From assembly GCF_000812465.1 (NCBI RefSeq), contig NZ_JWMA01000035.1, forward strand, positions 1 to 64,000: a stretch of 64,000 nucleotides of DNA. The letters run 5' to 3'. Every line of letters begins with the position of its first letter. Positions within the stretch are counted from its first letter, which is position 1. The position numbers and the translations under genes were made by a program. The stretch is from Cupriavidus sp. IDO. GTDB lineage: Bacteria > Pseudomonadota > Gammaproteobacteria > Burkholderiales > Burkholderiaceae. Under the pieces are notes generated by a model, which was not told the DNA's origin, did not search any database, and was given only the letters and a program-made list of their open reading frames with translations. Shown piece after piece: positions 9,175-18,180 of the stretch.

Positions 9175-9375
9175 ATGTACTACGGAAGACACGGAGCCGG
9201 CGCGGACAGCCGCGAGCTTGCCGGCGATGACAGCAAGCCGCGTGCTGGACAGAAGCGAGGCGAGCATTGCGACAGCAATGAGCAGTCGCCAGGGCGAACA
9301 AACTGGGCCTGGGCGGCTACGACAGGGCACTACGACTGGATGGATTCGCACACCCCGTTTGCTCACTACGACTAG
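9175..9375 (+). CDS. Possible small protein upstream of pyc
   Basis: A 66-codon frame opening at 9175, with GAGGAA about nine bases upstream. The product is hydrophilic, with a Trp/Tyr/His-rich tail (TGHYDWMDSHTPFAHYD). The last third has codon choices like the neighbouring genes, which is why I list it. No domain is recognised and the reading may be spurious. It ends 94 bp before pyc, so if real it is a leader peptide or small cotranscribed protein. Confidence 0.3.
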   Translation: MYYGRHGAGADSRELAGDDSKPRAGQKRGEHCDSNEQSPGRTNWAWAATTGHYDWMDSHTPFAHYD

Positions 9376-9469
9376 CAACCCGGCGAAGTCTCAATCCTTC
9401 TCCTGCTCTCCGATCCATTGACCACGCCGTGCCGTTGCGCACGGCTGGTTCATTTCTCTTGCGCGCCCC

Positions 9470-12400
9470 ATGGACTACACCCCGATCAAATCCCTGCTGA
9501 TTGCCAACCGTTCCGAGATCTCGATCCGCGTGATGCGTGCGGCGGCCGAGATGAATGTTCGCACCGTGGCGATCTATTCGAAGGAAGACCGCCTCGCGCT
9601 CCATCGCTTCAAGGCAGACGAGAGCTACCTGGTCGGCGAGGGCAAGAAGCCGCTGGCGGCTTATCTCGACATCGACGACATCCTGCGTATTGCCAGGCAG
9701 GCGAAGGTCGATGCGATCCATCCGGGCTATGGCTTCCTCTCTGAAAACCCGGACTTCGCGCAGGCGGTGATCGATGCGGGGATTCGCTGGATCGGCCCGT
9801 CGCCCGAGGTCATGCGCAAGCTTGGCAACAAGGTGGCGGCGCGCAACGCGGCGATCGCCGCGGGCGTGCCGGTGATGCCGGCAACCGATCCGTTGCCCCA
9901 TGACCTGGAGGCGTGCAAACAACTGGCCGCCGGCATTGGCTATCCGCTGATGCTCAAGGCGAGCTGGGGCGGTGGCGGACGCGGCATGCGGGTCCTAGAA
10001 AGCGAGCAGGACCTCGAGGGCGCGCTCGCCGCGGCACGGCGCGAGGCGCTGGCCGCGTTCGGCAACGATGAGGTGTATGTCGAAAAGCTGGTGCGCAACG
10101 CGCGCCATGTCGAGGTGCAGGCGCTCGGCGACACGCATGGCAACCTCGTGCATCTCTACGAGCGGGACTGCACCGTGCAGCGGCGCAACCAGAAGGTTGT
10201 CGAGCGGGCGCCCGCCCCATACCTCGACGATGCCGGCCGCGCCGCGCTGTGCGAGTCGGCACTGCGGCTTATGCGCGCGGTCGGATACACGCACGCCGGC
10301 ACGGTCGAATTCCTGATGGATGCCGACTCTGGCCAGTTCTACTTCATTGAGGTCAATCCGCGCATCCAGGTCGAGCATACGGTCACGGAGATGGTCACCG
10401 GGATCGATATCGTCAAGGCGCAGATCCGCATCACCGAGGGTGGCCATATCGGCATGACCGAGAACACCCGCGATGAGAACGGCGACATCATCGTGCGCGC
10501 CGCGGGCGTTCCGGCCCAGGCGGAGATTGCGTTGAACGGGCATGCGCTGCAATGCCGGATCACGACCGAGGACCCGGAGAACGGCTTCCTGCCGGACTAT
10601 GGACGGCTCACCGCCTACCGCAGCGCGGCGGGCTTCGGCGTGCGCCTGGATGCCGGCACCGCTTACGGCGGCGCGGTGATCACCCCTTACTACGATTCGC
10701 TGCTGGTCAAGGTCACGACCTGGGCGCCGACCGCGCCCGAGTCGATCCGGCGCATGGACCGCGCGCTGCGCGAGTTCCGCATCCGCGGCGTTGCGTCCAA
10801 CCTGCAGTTCCTCGAGAACGTCATCAACCATCCCGCGTTCAAGTCCGGCGACGTCACCACGCGCTTTATCGACCTGACGCCGGAACTGCTGGCGTTCACC
10901 AGGCGCCTGGACCGCGCCACCAAGCTGCTGCGCTATCTGGGCGAGGTCAGCGTCAACGGGCACCCGGAGATGAGCGGCCGCACGCTGCCATCGCTGCCGC
11001 TGCCCACGCCGGTGCTGCCCGCCTTCGACACCAGCGGTGCGCTGCCCTACGGTACGCGCGACCGGCTGCGCGAGCTCGGCGCGGAGAAGTTCTCGCAGTG
11101 GATGCTGGACCAGAAGCAAGTGCTGCTGACCGACACCACCATGCGCGACGCGCACCAGTCGCTGTTCGCCACGCGCATGCGCACTGCGGACATGCTGCCG
11201 ATCGCGCCGTTCTACGCGCGCGAGCTGTCGCAGCTGTTCTCGCTGGAATGCTGGGGCGGCGCCACCTTCGACGTGGCGCTGCGCTTCCTCAAGGAAGATC
11301 CGTGGCAACGCCTTGAGCAGTTGCGCGAGCGCGTGCCCAATGTGCTGTTCCAGATGCTGCTGCGCGGTTCGAACGCTGTCGGCTACACGAATTACGCGGA
11401 CAACGTGGTGCGATTCTTCGTGCGCCAGGCCGCCAGCGCCGGGGTGGACGTGTTCCGCGTGTTCGATTCGCTCAACTGGGTGCGCAATATGCGTGTGGCG
11501 ATCGACGCCGTATGCGAAAGCGGTGCGCTGTGCGAAGGCGCGATCTGCTATACGGGCGATCTCTTCGACCCGGCGCGCGCCAAGTACGACCTGAAGTACT
11601 ACGTCGGTATCGCCCGCGAACTGCAGCGTGCCGGCGTGCACGTGCTGGGCATCAAGGACATGGCTGGCATCTGCCGTCCGCAGGCGGCGGCTGCACTGGT
11701 CAGGACGCTCAAGGAAGAAACCGGGCTGCCCGTGCATTTCCATACGCACGATACCAGCGGCATCTCGGCCGCTTCCGCGCTGGCTGCCATCGAGGCCGGC
11801 TGCGATGCCGTGGACGGCGCGCTCGATGCCATGAGCGGGCTCACCTCGCAGCCTAACCTGTCGAGCATCGCCGCGGCCCTCGCGGGCAGCGAACGCGATC
11901 CCGGACTCAGCCTGGAGCGCCTGCATGAGGCGTCGATGTACTGGGAAGGGGTGCGTCGCTACTACGCGCCGTTCGAATCCGAAATCCGCGCTGGCACGGC
12001 CGACGTGTACCGTCACGAGATGCCGGGCGGCCAGTACACCAACCTGCGCGAGCAGGCCCGCTCGCTCGGGATCGAGCATCGCTGGACCGAGGTGTCGCGC
12101 GCCTACGCCGATGTCAACCACTTGTTCGGCGACATCGTCAAGGTGACGCCCACGTCCAAGGTGGTGGGGGACATGGCATTGATGATGGTGGCCAACGACC
12201 TGACCGCCGCCGATGTGTCCGATCCGGCCAAGGAAATCGCGTTTCCTGAATCGGTGGTCTCGTTGTTCAAGGGCGAACTGGGCTTCCCGCCTGACGGCTT
12301 CCCCGCGGAACTGTCGCGCAAGGTGCTCCGGGGCGAGCCGCCTGTGCCTTACCGGCCGGGGGACCAGATCCCGGCAGTCGATCTCGATGCGGCGCGCGCC

Positions 12401-12979
12401 GCGGGCGAAGCGGCCTGCGAGCAGGCGCTCGACGACCGGCAGCTGGCTTCCTACCTGATGTATCCGAAGCAGGCCAGCGACTACCACGCGCATGTGCGCG
12501 TCTATAGCGACACGTCGGTGCTGCCCACGCCGGCATTCCTGTATGGCCCACAGCCGCAGGAAGAAGTGGCCATCGACATCGCGGCGGGCAAGACCCTGCT
12601 GGTTTCCCTGCAAGGCACGCACCCGGATGCCGAAGAAGGCGTCATCAAGGTCCAGTTCGAACTGAACGGACAATCGCGCACAACGCTGGTCGAGCAGCGC
12701 AGTACCACGCATGCGAGCGTAGCGCGCAGCAGCCGTCCGGTCGCCGAGCCCGGCAATCCGCTGCATATCGCCGCACCCATGCCGGGCTCGATCGTGACGG
12801 TCGCGGTCCAGCCGGGGCAGCGCGTGGCAGCGGGTACGACGCTGATGGCGCTGGAGGCGATGAAGATGGAAACCCATATCGCGGCGGAGCGCGACTGCGA
12901 AATCGCCGCGGTGCACGTGAAACAGGGTGACCGTGTGGCCGCGAAGGATCTGCTGATCGAGTTGAAGCCTGCGGATTGA
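9470..12979 (+). CDS. pyc: Pyruvate carboxylase (single-chain)
   Basis: An 1169-residue biotin enzyme that carboxylates pyruvate to oxaloacetate with ATP and bicarbonate, an anaplerotic step. Domain order: biotin carboxylase with ATP-grasp loop (SWGGGGRGMR, about 163-172; FIEVNPRIQVEHTVTE), carboxyltransferase (LTDTTMRDAHQSLFATRMR near 550), and a C-terminal biotinyl carrier with the biotinylation site ALEAMKMETH (K1132). Length and order match the alpha4 pyruvate carboxylases. It is monocistronic, with an unusually distant tandem dyad about 490 bp upstream that may control it. Confidence 0.96.
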   Translation: MDYTPIKSLLIANRSEISIRVMRAAAEMNVRTVAIYSKEDRLALHRFKADESYLVGEGKKPLAAYLDIDDILRIARQAKVDAIHPGYGFLSENPDFAQAVIDAGIRWIGPSPEVMRKLGNKVAARNAAIAAGVPVMPATDPLPHDLEACKQLAAGIGYPLMLKASWGGGGRGMRVLESEQDLEGALAAARREALAAFGNDEVYVEKLVRNARHVEVQALGDTHGNLVHLYERDCTVQRRNQKVVERAPAPYLDDAGRAALCESALRLMRAVGYTHAGTVEFLMDADSGQFYFIEVNPRIQVEHTVTEMVTGIDIVKAQIRITEGGHIGMTENTRDENGDIIVRAAGVPAQAEIALNGHALQCRITTEDPENGFLPDYGRLTAYRSAAGFGVRLDAGTAYGGAVITPYYDSLLVKVTTWAPTAPESIRRMDRALREFRIRGVASNLQFLENVINHPAFKSGDVTTRFIDLTPELLAFTRRLDRATKLLRYLGEVSVNGHPEMSGRTLPSLPLPTPVLPAFDTSGALPYGTRDRLRELGAEKFSQWMLDQKQVLLTDTTMRDAHQSLFATRMRTADMLPIAPFYARELSQLFSLECWGGATFDVALRFLKEDPWQRLEQLRERVPNVLFQMLLRGSNAVGYTNYADNVVRFFVRQAASAGVDVFRVFDSLNWVRNMRVAIDAVCESGALCEGAICYTGDLFDPARAKYDLKYYVGIARELQRAGVHVLGIKDMAGICRPQAAAALVRTLKEETGLPVHFHTHDTSGISAASALAAIEAGCDAVDGALDAMSGLTSQPNLSSIAAALAGSERDPGLSLERLHEASMYWEGVRRYYAPFESEIRAGTADVYRHEMPGGQYTNLREQARSLGIEHRWTEVSRAYADVNHLFGDIVKVTPTSKVVGDMALMMVANDLTAADVSDPAKEIAFPESVVSLFKGELGFPPDGFPAELSRKVLRGEPPVPYRPGDQIPAVDLDAARAAGEAACEQALDDRQLASYLMYPKQASDYHAHVRVYSDTSVLPTPAFLYGPQPQEEVAIDIAAGKTLLVSLQGTHPDAEEGVIKVQFELNGQSRTTLVEQRSTTHASVARSSRPVAEPGNPLHIAAPMPGSIVTVAVQPGQRVAAGTTLMALEAMKMETHIAAERDCEIAAVHVKQGDRVAAKDLLIELKPAD

Positions 12980-12997
12980 TATCTGACCCGACGCAAC

Positions 12998-13894
12998 TCA
13001 GGGCGGTAACAGCGCGGCGCGGGCAGCGGCCAGAACCTCGCGACTCAAACCATCGAGCAGTCCTGATGCCGCGCGTGCGTGTTGCCAGTGAAGCGGTACA
13101 TCCAGCGGGGTATCTGGCACCAGCTCGACGAGCGAGCCATCCTCAAGATGCGGAGCGATCAGTGACTGCGGATGCAGGCCCCAGCCCATGCCTGCCACGG
13201 CTGCGGTCACAAAAGCCTGTGGCGAAGGCAAGGTGTGCCGGGGAAGCTCCACGTGCCGATGGCACAAGCGCCGCGCCCAGCGCGCTTGCAACTCATCTTT
13301 GGTGTTGAACACCAGGCTGGGTGCCTTCGCCAGGCTGCCAGCGCCCACGCCGTTGGCGAAATAGCGTTGCACGAATGCGGGGCTGGCGGCGGCCAGGTAA
13401 CGCATGGCGCCCAACGGGCGGCTGTTGCAACCTGCGGCAGGACGGACCGTGGCCGTTACGGCAGCCAGCACCGCACCGCTGCGCAACCACTCGGCGGTGT
13501 GTTCATGGTCGTCCACAGCCACCTCCATCAACACCGGACTTTCCGCAGCGAAGGCGGCGATGGCCGGGGCGGCCCAGGTGGCCAGGCTGTCGGCATTCAC
13601 CGCGATGGGCAGCGCTACCCGTGCAATGCCATCCGGGGCAAGCGCCGGCAGTGCGCCTTGCAACTCCTGCTCGAGCAGCCGCACACGGTCGATGTGTTGG
13701 CACAGCCGGCGCCCCGTCTCCGTGGCCCGGCAGGGCTGATCGCGCACCACCAGCGCGCAGCCTGTGCGCTCCTCCAGCAGCCGGATGCGCTGCGAAATCG
13801 CCGATGGCGTCACATGGAGTGCGCGAGCTGCACGCTCGAAGCTGCCCTCCCGAACGACGGCAGTCAATGCCGATAGGGCGGAGTAGTCCAGCAT
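12998..13894 (-). CDS. argP: LysR regulator ArgP (lysine/arginine export control)
   Basis: A 298-residue LysR-type regulator of the ArgP/LysG/IciA subfamily. The N-terminal winged helix (SFERAARALHVTPSAISQRI, about 18-37) is followed by an effector domain that in relatives binds lysine or arginine. It is divergent from the lysE-type gene with only 77 bp between starts, the classic ArgP-ArgO arrangement. The subfamily call relies on the N-terminus MLDYSALSALTAVVREGSFE and this context. Confidence 0.87.
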   Translation of the reverse strand: MLDYSALSALTAVVREGSFERAARALHVTPSAISQRIRLLEERTGCALVVRDQPCRATETGRRLCQHIDRVRLLEQELQGALPALAPDGIARVALPIAVNADSLATWAAPAIAAFAAESPVLMEVAVDDHEHTAEWLRSGAVLAAVTATVRPAAGCNSRPLGAMRYLAAASPAFVQRYFANGVGAGSLAKAPSLVFNTKDELQARWARRLCHRHVELPRHTLPSPQAFVTAAVAGMGWGLHPQSLIAPHLEDGSLVELVPDTPLDVPLHWQHARAASGLLDGLSREVLAAARAALLPP

Positions 13895-13971
13895 AAGTAA
13901 GTTAAGTTCAGCTAAACGGAATGAAGGAAAGATAGTTTGTCTTCATCCTCGGGTGCGGGCAAGCTCGATGC

Positions 13972-14619
13972 ATGGATACCTCTCTTGCCACCGCTTCGCT
14001 TTCCATCACCATTGCGCTCCAGGGCCTGGCCCTGAGCCTTGGGCTTATCGTGGCCATCGGCGCACAGAATGCTTTCGTACTGCGCCAGGGACTGCGCCGC
14101 GAGCATGTGGGCAGCGTGGTGCTGTTCTGCGCCATGGCGGACGCCTTGCTGATTGCCGCGGGCGTCATGGGCATGGCCCAGGCCTTGGGGGAGCGGCCCG
14201 GCCTGGCTCGTGCACTCGCGCTGGCGGGTGCCGTCTTCCTGGCGGTATATGGATGGCAGGCGCTGCGACGCGCGCGGCATTCGCAGCAACTGAAAGCGAC
14301 CGAGGGTGGGGCCGGTCTCAGCCGGGCAGCGGCATTGGCGCAGGCGGCGGCCTTCACGCTGCTCAACCCCCATGTCTACCTGGATACGGTACTGCTGGTG
14401 GGCAGCATCGGTGCCCAGCAACCAGCAGCGCTACGGGGCTGGTTCGTGGCGGGTGCAAGCTCTGCCAGCCTGCTCTGGTTTGGGCTTCTCGGGTTTGGCG
14501 CACGCTGGCTGGCGCCCTGGTTCGCCCGGCCGAGGGCCTGGCAGGTGCTGGACGGGCTGATCGGCATGACCATGTTCGCGCTGTCCGCCCTGCTGCTGCG
14601 TCACGTACTCAACAATTAG
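13972..14619 (+). CDS. LysE/ArgO family amino-acid exporter
   Basis: A 215-residue inner-membrane protein with about six hydrophobic helices. It has the LysE-family signature LIVAIGAQNAFVLRQGLRREH near 24-44 and the mid-protein LLNPHVYLDTVLLVGSIGAQ. Members export lysine or arginine (or analogues) by proton antiport. The adjacent divergent argP gene supports basic amino-acid export, probably induced when intracellular lysine or arginine rises. It is convergent with the mdc operon (23 bp to the mdcH stop). ArgO or LysE are both possible names. Confidence 0.88.
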   Translation: MDTSLATASLSITIALQGLALSLGLIVAIGAQNAFVLRQGLRREHVGSVVLFCAMADALLIAAGVMGMAQALGERPGLARALALAGAVFLAVYGWQALRRARHSQQLKATEGGAGLSRAAALAQAAAFTLLNPHVYLDTVLLVGSIGAQQPAALRGWFVAGASSASLLWFGLLGFGARWLAPWFARPRAWQVLDGLIGMTMFALSALLLRHVLNN

Positions 14620-14642
14620 TGGAGCGAAGCTCGGAGCGCTGT

Positions 14643-15560
14643 TCAAGCTTCCCGCAAAGTCAGAAGTCGCACGCTCTCAGGTCTCGTTTCCCCGAGCGCC
14701 ACGGCGTTCGGAAAGAGTGGGAGGCACAGGCGGGTCAGTACATTGCCCGGTGGCATCTCCACGGCGAGCCGCATGTCGCAGGCTCGCGCCAGCTGCATGG
14801 TCTCGTGCCAGCGCACCGGCAGCGCCATATTGCGGGCCAGATCGGCCGTGATGCGAGACGGGTCCCTCAGTTCCCTGGCCGCGCTGGCGCTGAAGTAGCG
14901 CAGCAAAGGACGCCGCGCACTGACGCCGGCGAAGGCCTGCGCGAGCGCCTCGGCCGGGTCATCGAGCAAGGCGCAATGCGACGGGACGGAAATCGCTACC
15001 CGCCTGGCTTCGCGGGCGCCGGCTGCCTTCGCAAGCTCGGCAACGCGAGCCATCGCGGCGTCGGCACCGGCGATCACGAACTGCATCTCGGCATTGTGGT
15101 TGGCGAGATAGACCGGCGACGCGGGGCCGTGGGCGGCCGCAATCACGGCCTCCAGCGGGCCGCGTTCGAGGCCGAGGATCGCCGTCATGCCATATCCGCG
15201 CGGAAAGGCGTCTTCCATGAGTTTGCCGCGCAAGGCGACCAGCCGGATCGCGTCGTCGAACGGCAGCACGCCGGCTACTACCGCCGCCGCGTAGGCGCCG
15301 ATGGACAGTCCGGCCACGGCGTCGGCGTGCGCACCGTCATTGAGCAGGGCGCGTGCGCTTGCAACGCCCGCCGTCAGCAGGCATAACTGGACTGCCACGG
15401 TCGAAGCCAGGCGCGGCGCGTCATCGAGCGACAGAACGTCATGGCCCAGCACTTCCCTCGCTTCGGCCAGTGTCCGCGCGACGGCCGGATGTTCCGGCAG
15501 TGCATGCAGCATGCCGGGGCGTTGCGCGCCCTGGCCCGGGAACGTCAGCAGCACGCCCAT
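14643..15560 (-). CDS. mdcH: Malonate decarboxylase epsilon subunit (malonyl transferase)
   Basis: A 305-residue malonyl-CoA:ACP transacylase-fold protein that loads malonyl onto the thiol of the MdcC carrier to start the decarboxylase cycle. LTFPGQGAQRPGM at the N-terminus and the nucleophile elbow GLSIGAY (S86), plus VPSHCALL with the catalytic His, identify the family. The start at 15560 gives this N-terminus and overlaps mdcG by 16 bp; an upstream reading to 16097 is out of frame with mdcG. Last gene of the mdc operon. Confidence 0.92.
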   Translation of the reverse strand: MGVLLTFPGQGAQRPGMLHALPEHPAVARTLAEAREVLGHDVLSLDDAPRLASTVAVQLCLLTAGVASARALLNDGAHADAVAGLSIGAYAAAVVAGVLPFDDAIRLVALRGKLMEDAFPRGYGMTAILGLERGPLEAVIAAAHGPASPVYLANHNAEMQFVIAGADAAMARVAELAKAAGAREARRVAISVPSHCALLDDPAEALAQAFAGVSARRPLLRYFSASAARELRDPSRITADLARNMALPVRWHETMQLARACDMRLAVEMPPGNVLTRLCLPLFPNAVALGETRPESVRLLTLREA

Positions 15561-16189
15561 GGCGGCTGCCAGGGGTCGGAGCACAGGACCGGCCCCGTGT
15601 CCGTCTTGAGCAGTACGCGGCCCCCGGTGCGCAGCCGCTCGCGCAGTGCGAAGGCGCCGTAGGGAGTGGCGACCTGGATATCGAGGCGGGCTTCCTCGGC
15701 CGCTTCCAGCAAGGCGCCGAGCGCCTGCGTCTCGGCCTGCGCCAGGGGCTTGGGTGATATGAGCAACAGATCGACGTCGCTGCCCGCATGGAGCACATCG
15801 ATGCCGGAAGCCAGGTTGAAGCCAACCGCGCCCGTCACGCCCCACTCCAATCTCAGTGAATCGAGCCGGGGCGCCAGCCGCGCCAGCGTACGTAGCGCCG
15901 GGATTTGCGCGCGGAGCGGATGCAGGTGCCAGCGCGCCTGGCTGGCAATATCCATGGGCGTGACGATCTTCGCGCACTGTGCGGCTGGAAGCCAGGCGGC
16001 ATGGCGCTGCGAGCGGAGCATGCCGCGCAGCCCGATGGGGATGCGGCCGTCGGGCGCGCGATCGCGCCGCACGACCACCGGCGCCCGTGCCAGCCATGCG
16101 GCGCCGGCCCAGTCGGGCAGGGCGGCCTGCGCGGCGAATGCCTCAGGGTCGTCTAGCCAGATCAGGTCGTGTGGCTGGGGTGCGCCCAT
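15545..16189 (-). CDS. mdcG: Malonate decarboxylase holo-ACP synthase (prosthetic group transferase)
   Basis: A 214-residue nucleotidyltransferase-like protein that transfers the triphosphoribosyl-dephospho-CoA made by MdcB to a serine of apo-MdcC. The segment GIDVLHAGSDVDLLLISPKP carries the GS-x-DxD metal-binding pattern of this superfamily, and the N-terminus (PHDLIWLDDPEAF) is typical of MdcG. It starts 4 bp after mdcE and overlaps mdcH. Confidence 0.9.
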   Translation of the reverse strand: MGAPQPHDLIWLDDPEAFAAQAALPDWAGAAWLARAPVVVRRDRAPDGRIPIGLRGMLRSQRHAAWLPAAQCAKIVTPMDIASQARWHLHPLRAQIPALRTLARLAPRLDSLRLEWGVTGAVGFNLASGIDVLHAGSDVDLLLISPKPLAQAETQALGALLEAAEEARLDIQVATPYGAFALRERLRTGGRVLLKTDTGPVLCSDPWQPPWACC

Positions 16190-16193
16190 CGCA

Positions 16194-17015
16194 TCAATCC
16201 CGCCATTGGCGGGTCAGCACTTCCCGCACACGGCGCGTGGCGCCGCGGTTCTCGCCGCCAAGGCGGCCACGCAGGTCGCGGTGCGGATCGGCCTCGATAT
16301 CGGCCAGGGCATCCGCCAGGGCGCTTCTTACGATGCCGAGATCGGCGGCATCCGGCGCCGACGGATTCGACACCCGCACGGTACGCCAGAGCAGGCCGAG
16401 CGTCGCGTAGGCGCCAATGTCGTAGGCCATCGGCGGCACGGTTGCGGCGAAGGCCTCAAGGTCTTCCACACTGCGCATCGTGATGCGGGCGGCAGCGTCC
16501 TTGCCCATCGCGTGGACCTGCACGCCGGTGTCGTCCAGCGCCAGGATCCGGTTCGCCTGGTAGCCATGGGCGAGGAACGCGCCGGACATCGCCTTGCCGA
16601 CCAGGAGCGCGATGACCGGGTGCCCTTCCAGACGTGCGGTGGCATACGCCCCCGCCGCGCTGGCCAGCGCCTGGTGGATGCCGAATGCCTCTTCGCGCCG
16701 GCCATAGGCCTGGCTGGGGGTATCGACGATTGCGATGATCGCGCGCTTGACCGGTGCGTCGCGGTCAGCCGCGACGGCTTCCTGCACGGCGCGGGCCAGC
16801 GACCAGCCCTCCAGCAGGCCGACCTCGCCGTGGCGTGCGCGCGGGAACGGACTGGCGGCGTCGGGAACAACCGCGATCAGCCGGGCGCGGCGGCCGTCGG
16901 TTTCGATGTCGGCAACCTGGACCGAGGGCGGATAGCCAGGCAGCCGCGGCGCATTGCCGCTGAGGGCGGCGAGCCAGGCTTCGCCCCGGCCGGGCGTCTT
17001 CAATTCGTCATTCAT
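16194..17015 (-). CDS. mdcE: Malonate decarboxylase gamma subunit
   Basis: A 273-residue crotonase/carboxyltransferase-fold subunit. With MdcD it forms the decarboxylase that releases CO2 from malonyl-S-ACP and regenerates acetyl-S-ACP. Recognised by IVDTPSQAYGRREEAFGIHQ and the GKAMSGAFLAHGYQANRI segment of the oxyanion-hole region. It overlaps mdcD by four bases. Soluble, cytoplasmic, biotin-independent enzyme. Confidence 0.92.
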   Translation of the reverse strand: MNDELKTPGRGEAWLAALSGNAPRLPGYPPSVQVADIETDGRRARLIAVVPDAASPFPRARHGEVGLLEGWSLARAVQEAVAADRDAPVKRAIIAIVDTPSQAYGRREEAFGIHQALASAAGAYATARLEGHPVIALLVGKAMSGAFLAHGYQANRILALDDTGVQVHAMGKDAAARITMRSVEDLEAFAATVPPMAYDIGAYATLGLLWRTVRVSNPSAPDAADLGIVRSALADALADIEADPHRDLRGRLGGENRGATRRVREVLTRQWRD

Positions 17016-17860
17016 CGCTGGTCTCCCGCGTAGAGTCGGCGAACGGTGGCTGGGTCCGCCTGGGCGGCGGGATCATAGGCGGCGAGGCGCCGCAGGTAAT
17101 CGTCGTGCCGGTCGCTGCGATGGACCGCCGCCGGCGGTTGCGCGACGAGCCCGGCTACCGTGGCGCGGATCGCAGCGCTGTCATCGTCAACGAAGCGGTC
17201 CGCCAGCCCGGTGGCAATCCGTTGCTCGCCGCCAGTGAAGCCCCAGATAAAGGGCCGGTCGCGCGAGTCGTATTCGGCAATGCCGGCCTCCTGCTCGATC
17301 ACCGCCGGCCCGTTCAGGCCCAGCCGGGCCTCGCGCGTTACCACGAGCGCGCTGCACAGGCCCGCGGCGATCGACATGCCGCCGAAGCAGCCCACCTGGC
17401 CGGCGATCACGCCGATGACGGGCTGGTAACGGCGCAGGTCAACAATCGCCGCGTGGATCTCCGCAATCGCCGCCAGCCCGAGATTGGCTTCCTGCAGCCG
17501 CACGCCACCCGTCTCGAACAGGATGACGGCGCGCACCGGGAAGCCCTGCCGGTTGTCTTCGGCCGCCAGCTCCAGCGCGCCGGCGATCTTTGCGCCTCCG
17601 ACCTCGCCCAGGCTGCCGCCCTGGAAGGCCCCCTCGATGGCAAGCACCACGGCGGGGTGCCCGTCGATGGTGCCTTTGGCCACGATAACGCCGTCGTCGC
17701 CCTGGGGCACCACGCCCTGGCGTTCGAGCCAGGGCGACGTCAGGCCGTCGAACGGCCCGGCCAGTTCGCGGAAGGTACCGCTGTCCAGCAGTGCGCGCGC
17801 CCGCGCACGCGCACCCAGTTCGACAAAGCTCTCGCGAGACAGCAAGGCGGCGCGGTTCAT
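17012..17860 (-). CDS. mdcD: Malonate decarboxylase beta subunit
   Basis: A 282-residue carboxyltransferase-fold partner of MdcE. The glycine-rich stretches GGSLGEVGGAKIAGALELA and GQVGCFGGMSIAAGLCSALV build the acyl-binding crotonase core. It is bracketed by ATGA overlaps with mdcC and mdcE, indicating coupled translation of the decarboxylase subunits. Confidence 0.93.
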   Translation of the reverse strand: MNRAALLSRESFVELGARARARALLDSGTFRELAGPFDGLTSPWLERQGVVPQGDDGVIVAKGTIDGHPAVVLAIEGAFQGGSLGEVGGAKIAGALELAAEDNRQGFPVRAVILFETGGVRLQEANLGLAAIAEIHAAIVDLRRYQPVIGVIAGQVGCFGGMSIAAGLCSALVVTREARLGLNGPAVIEQEAGIAEYDSRDRPFIWGFTGGEQRIATGLADRFVDDDSAAIRATVAGLVAQPPAAVHRSDRHDDYLRRLAAYDPAAQADPATVRRLYAGDQR

Positions 17861-18180
17861 GCGTCCTCCTTGCCGTCCAAGGCATCGTCCAGGGCTTCGA
17901 AGGCCTCGGCCAGCCGCATGCCGACCACCCCGGGCGTAGCGCCGAAGTCGTGGATGCGGATGCGCATCGCGGCGCGCGGCTCGGCGCTGAACACGCGGTT
18001 GAGCTGCGCATCCCAGACGCGTCCGTAGCCGTCCACCGACGTCGTCACATGGACCGTGGTCCTGCCGGTCTCGCCGGGTTCGATCATCACTTCCAGGTCG
18101 CCGGACCCCACCACACCCACCAGCACGCGCCGGCGGGCCGGTGCGCCGGCCTCGTACTCAAAACGGAGTTGTTCCATCAT
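17857..18180 (-). CDS. mdcC: Malonate decarboxylase acyl carrier protein (delta subunit)
   Basis: A carrier protein of about 107 residues that holds the 2'-(5''-phosphoribosyl)-3'-dephospho-CoA arm. The attachment serine is in VVGSGDLEV (residue 26, or 25 if the second Met at 18177 is used; the characterised Klebsiella protein has Ser-25). HDFGATPGV near the C-terminus is also family-typical. Two adjacent ATG codons overlap the mdcB stop. Confidence 0.92.
   Translation of the reverse strand: MMEQLRFEYEAGAPARRRVLVGVVGSGDLEVMIEPGETGRTTVHVTTSVDGYGRVWDAQLNRVFSAEPRAAMRIRIHDFGATPGVVGMRLAEAFEALDDALDGKEDA

Noticed and set aside
9995..12916. 973-codon minus-strand frame inside pyc
   Set aside because: An antisense shadow of a high-GC gene; it has no domain features, while pyc is unambiguous.
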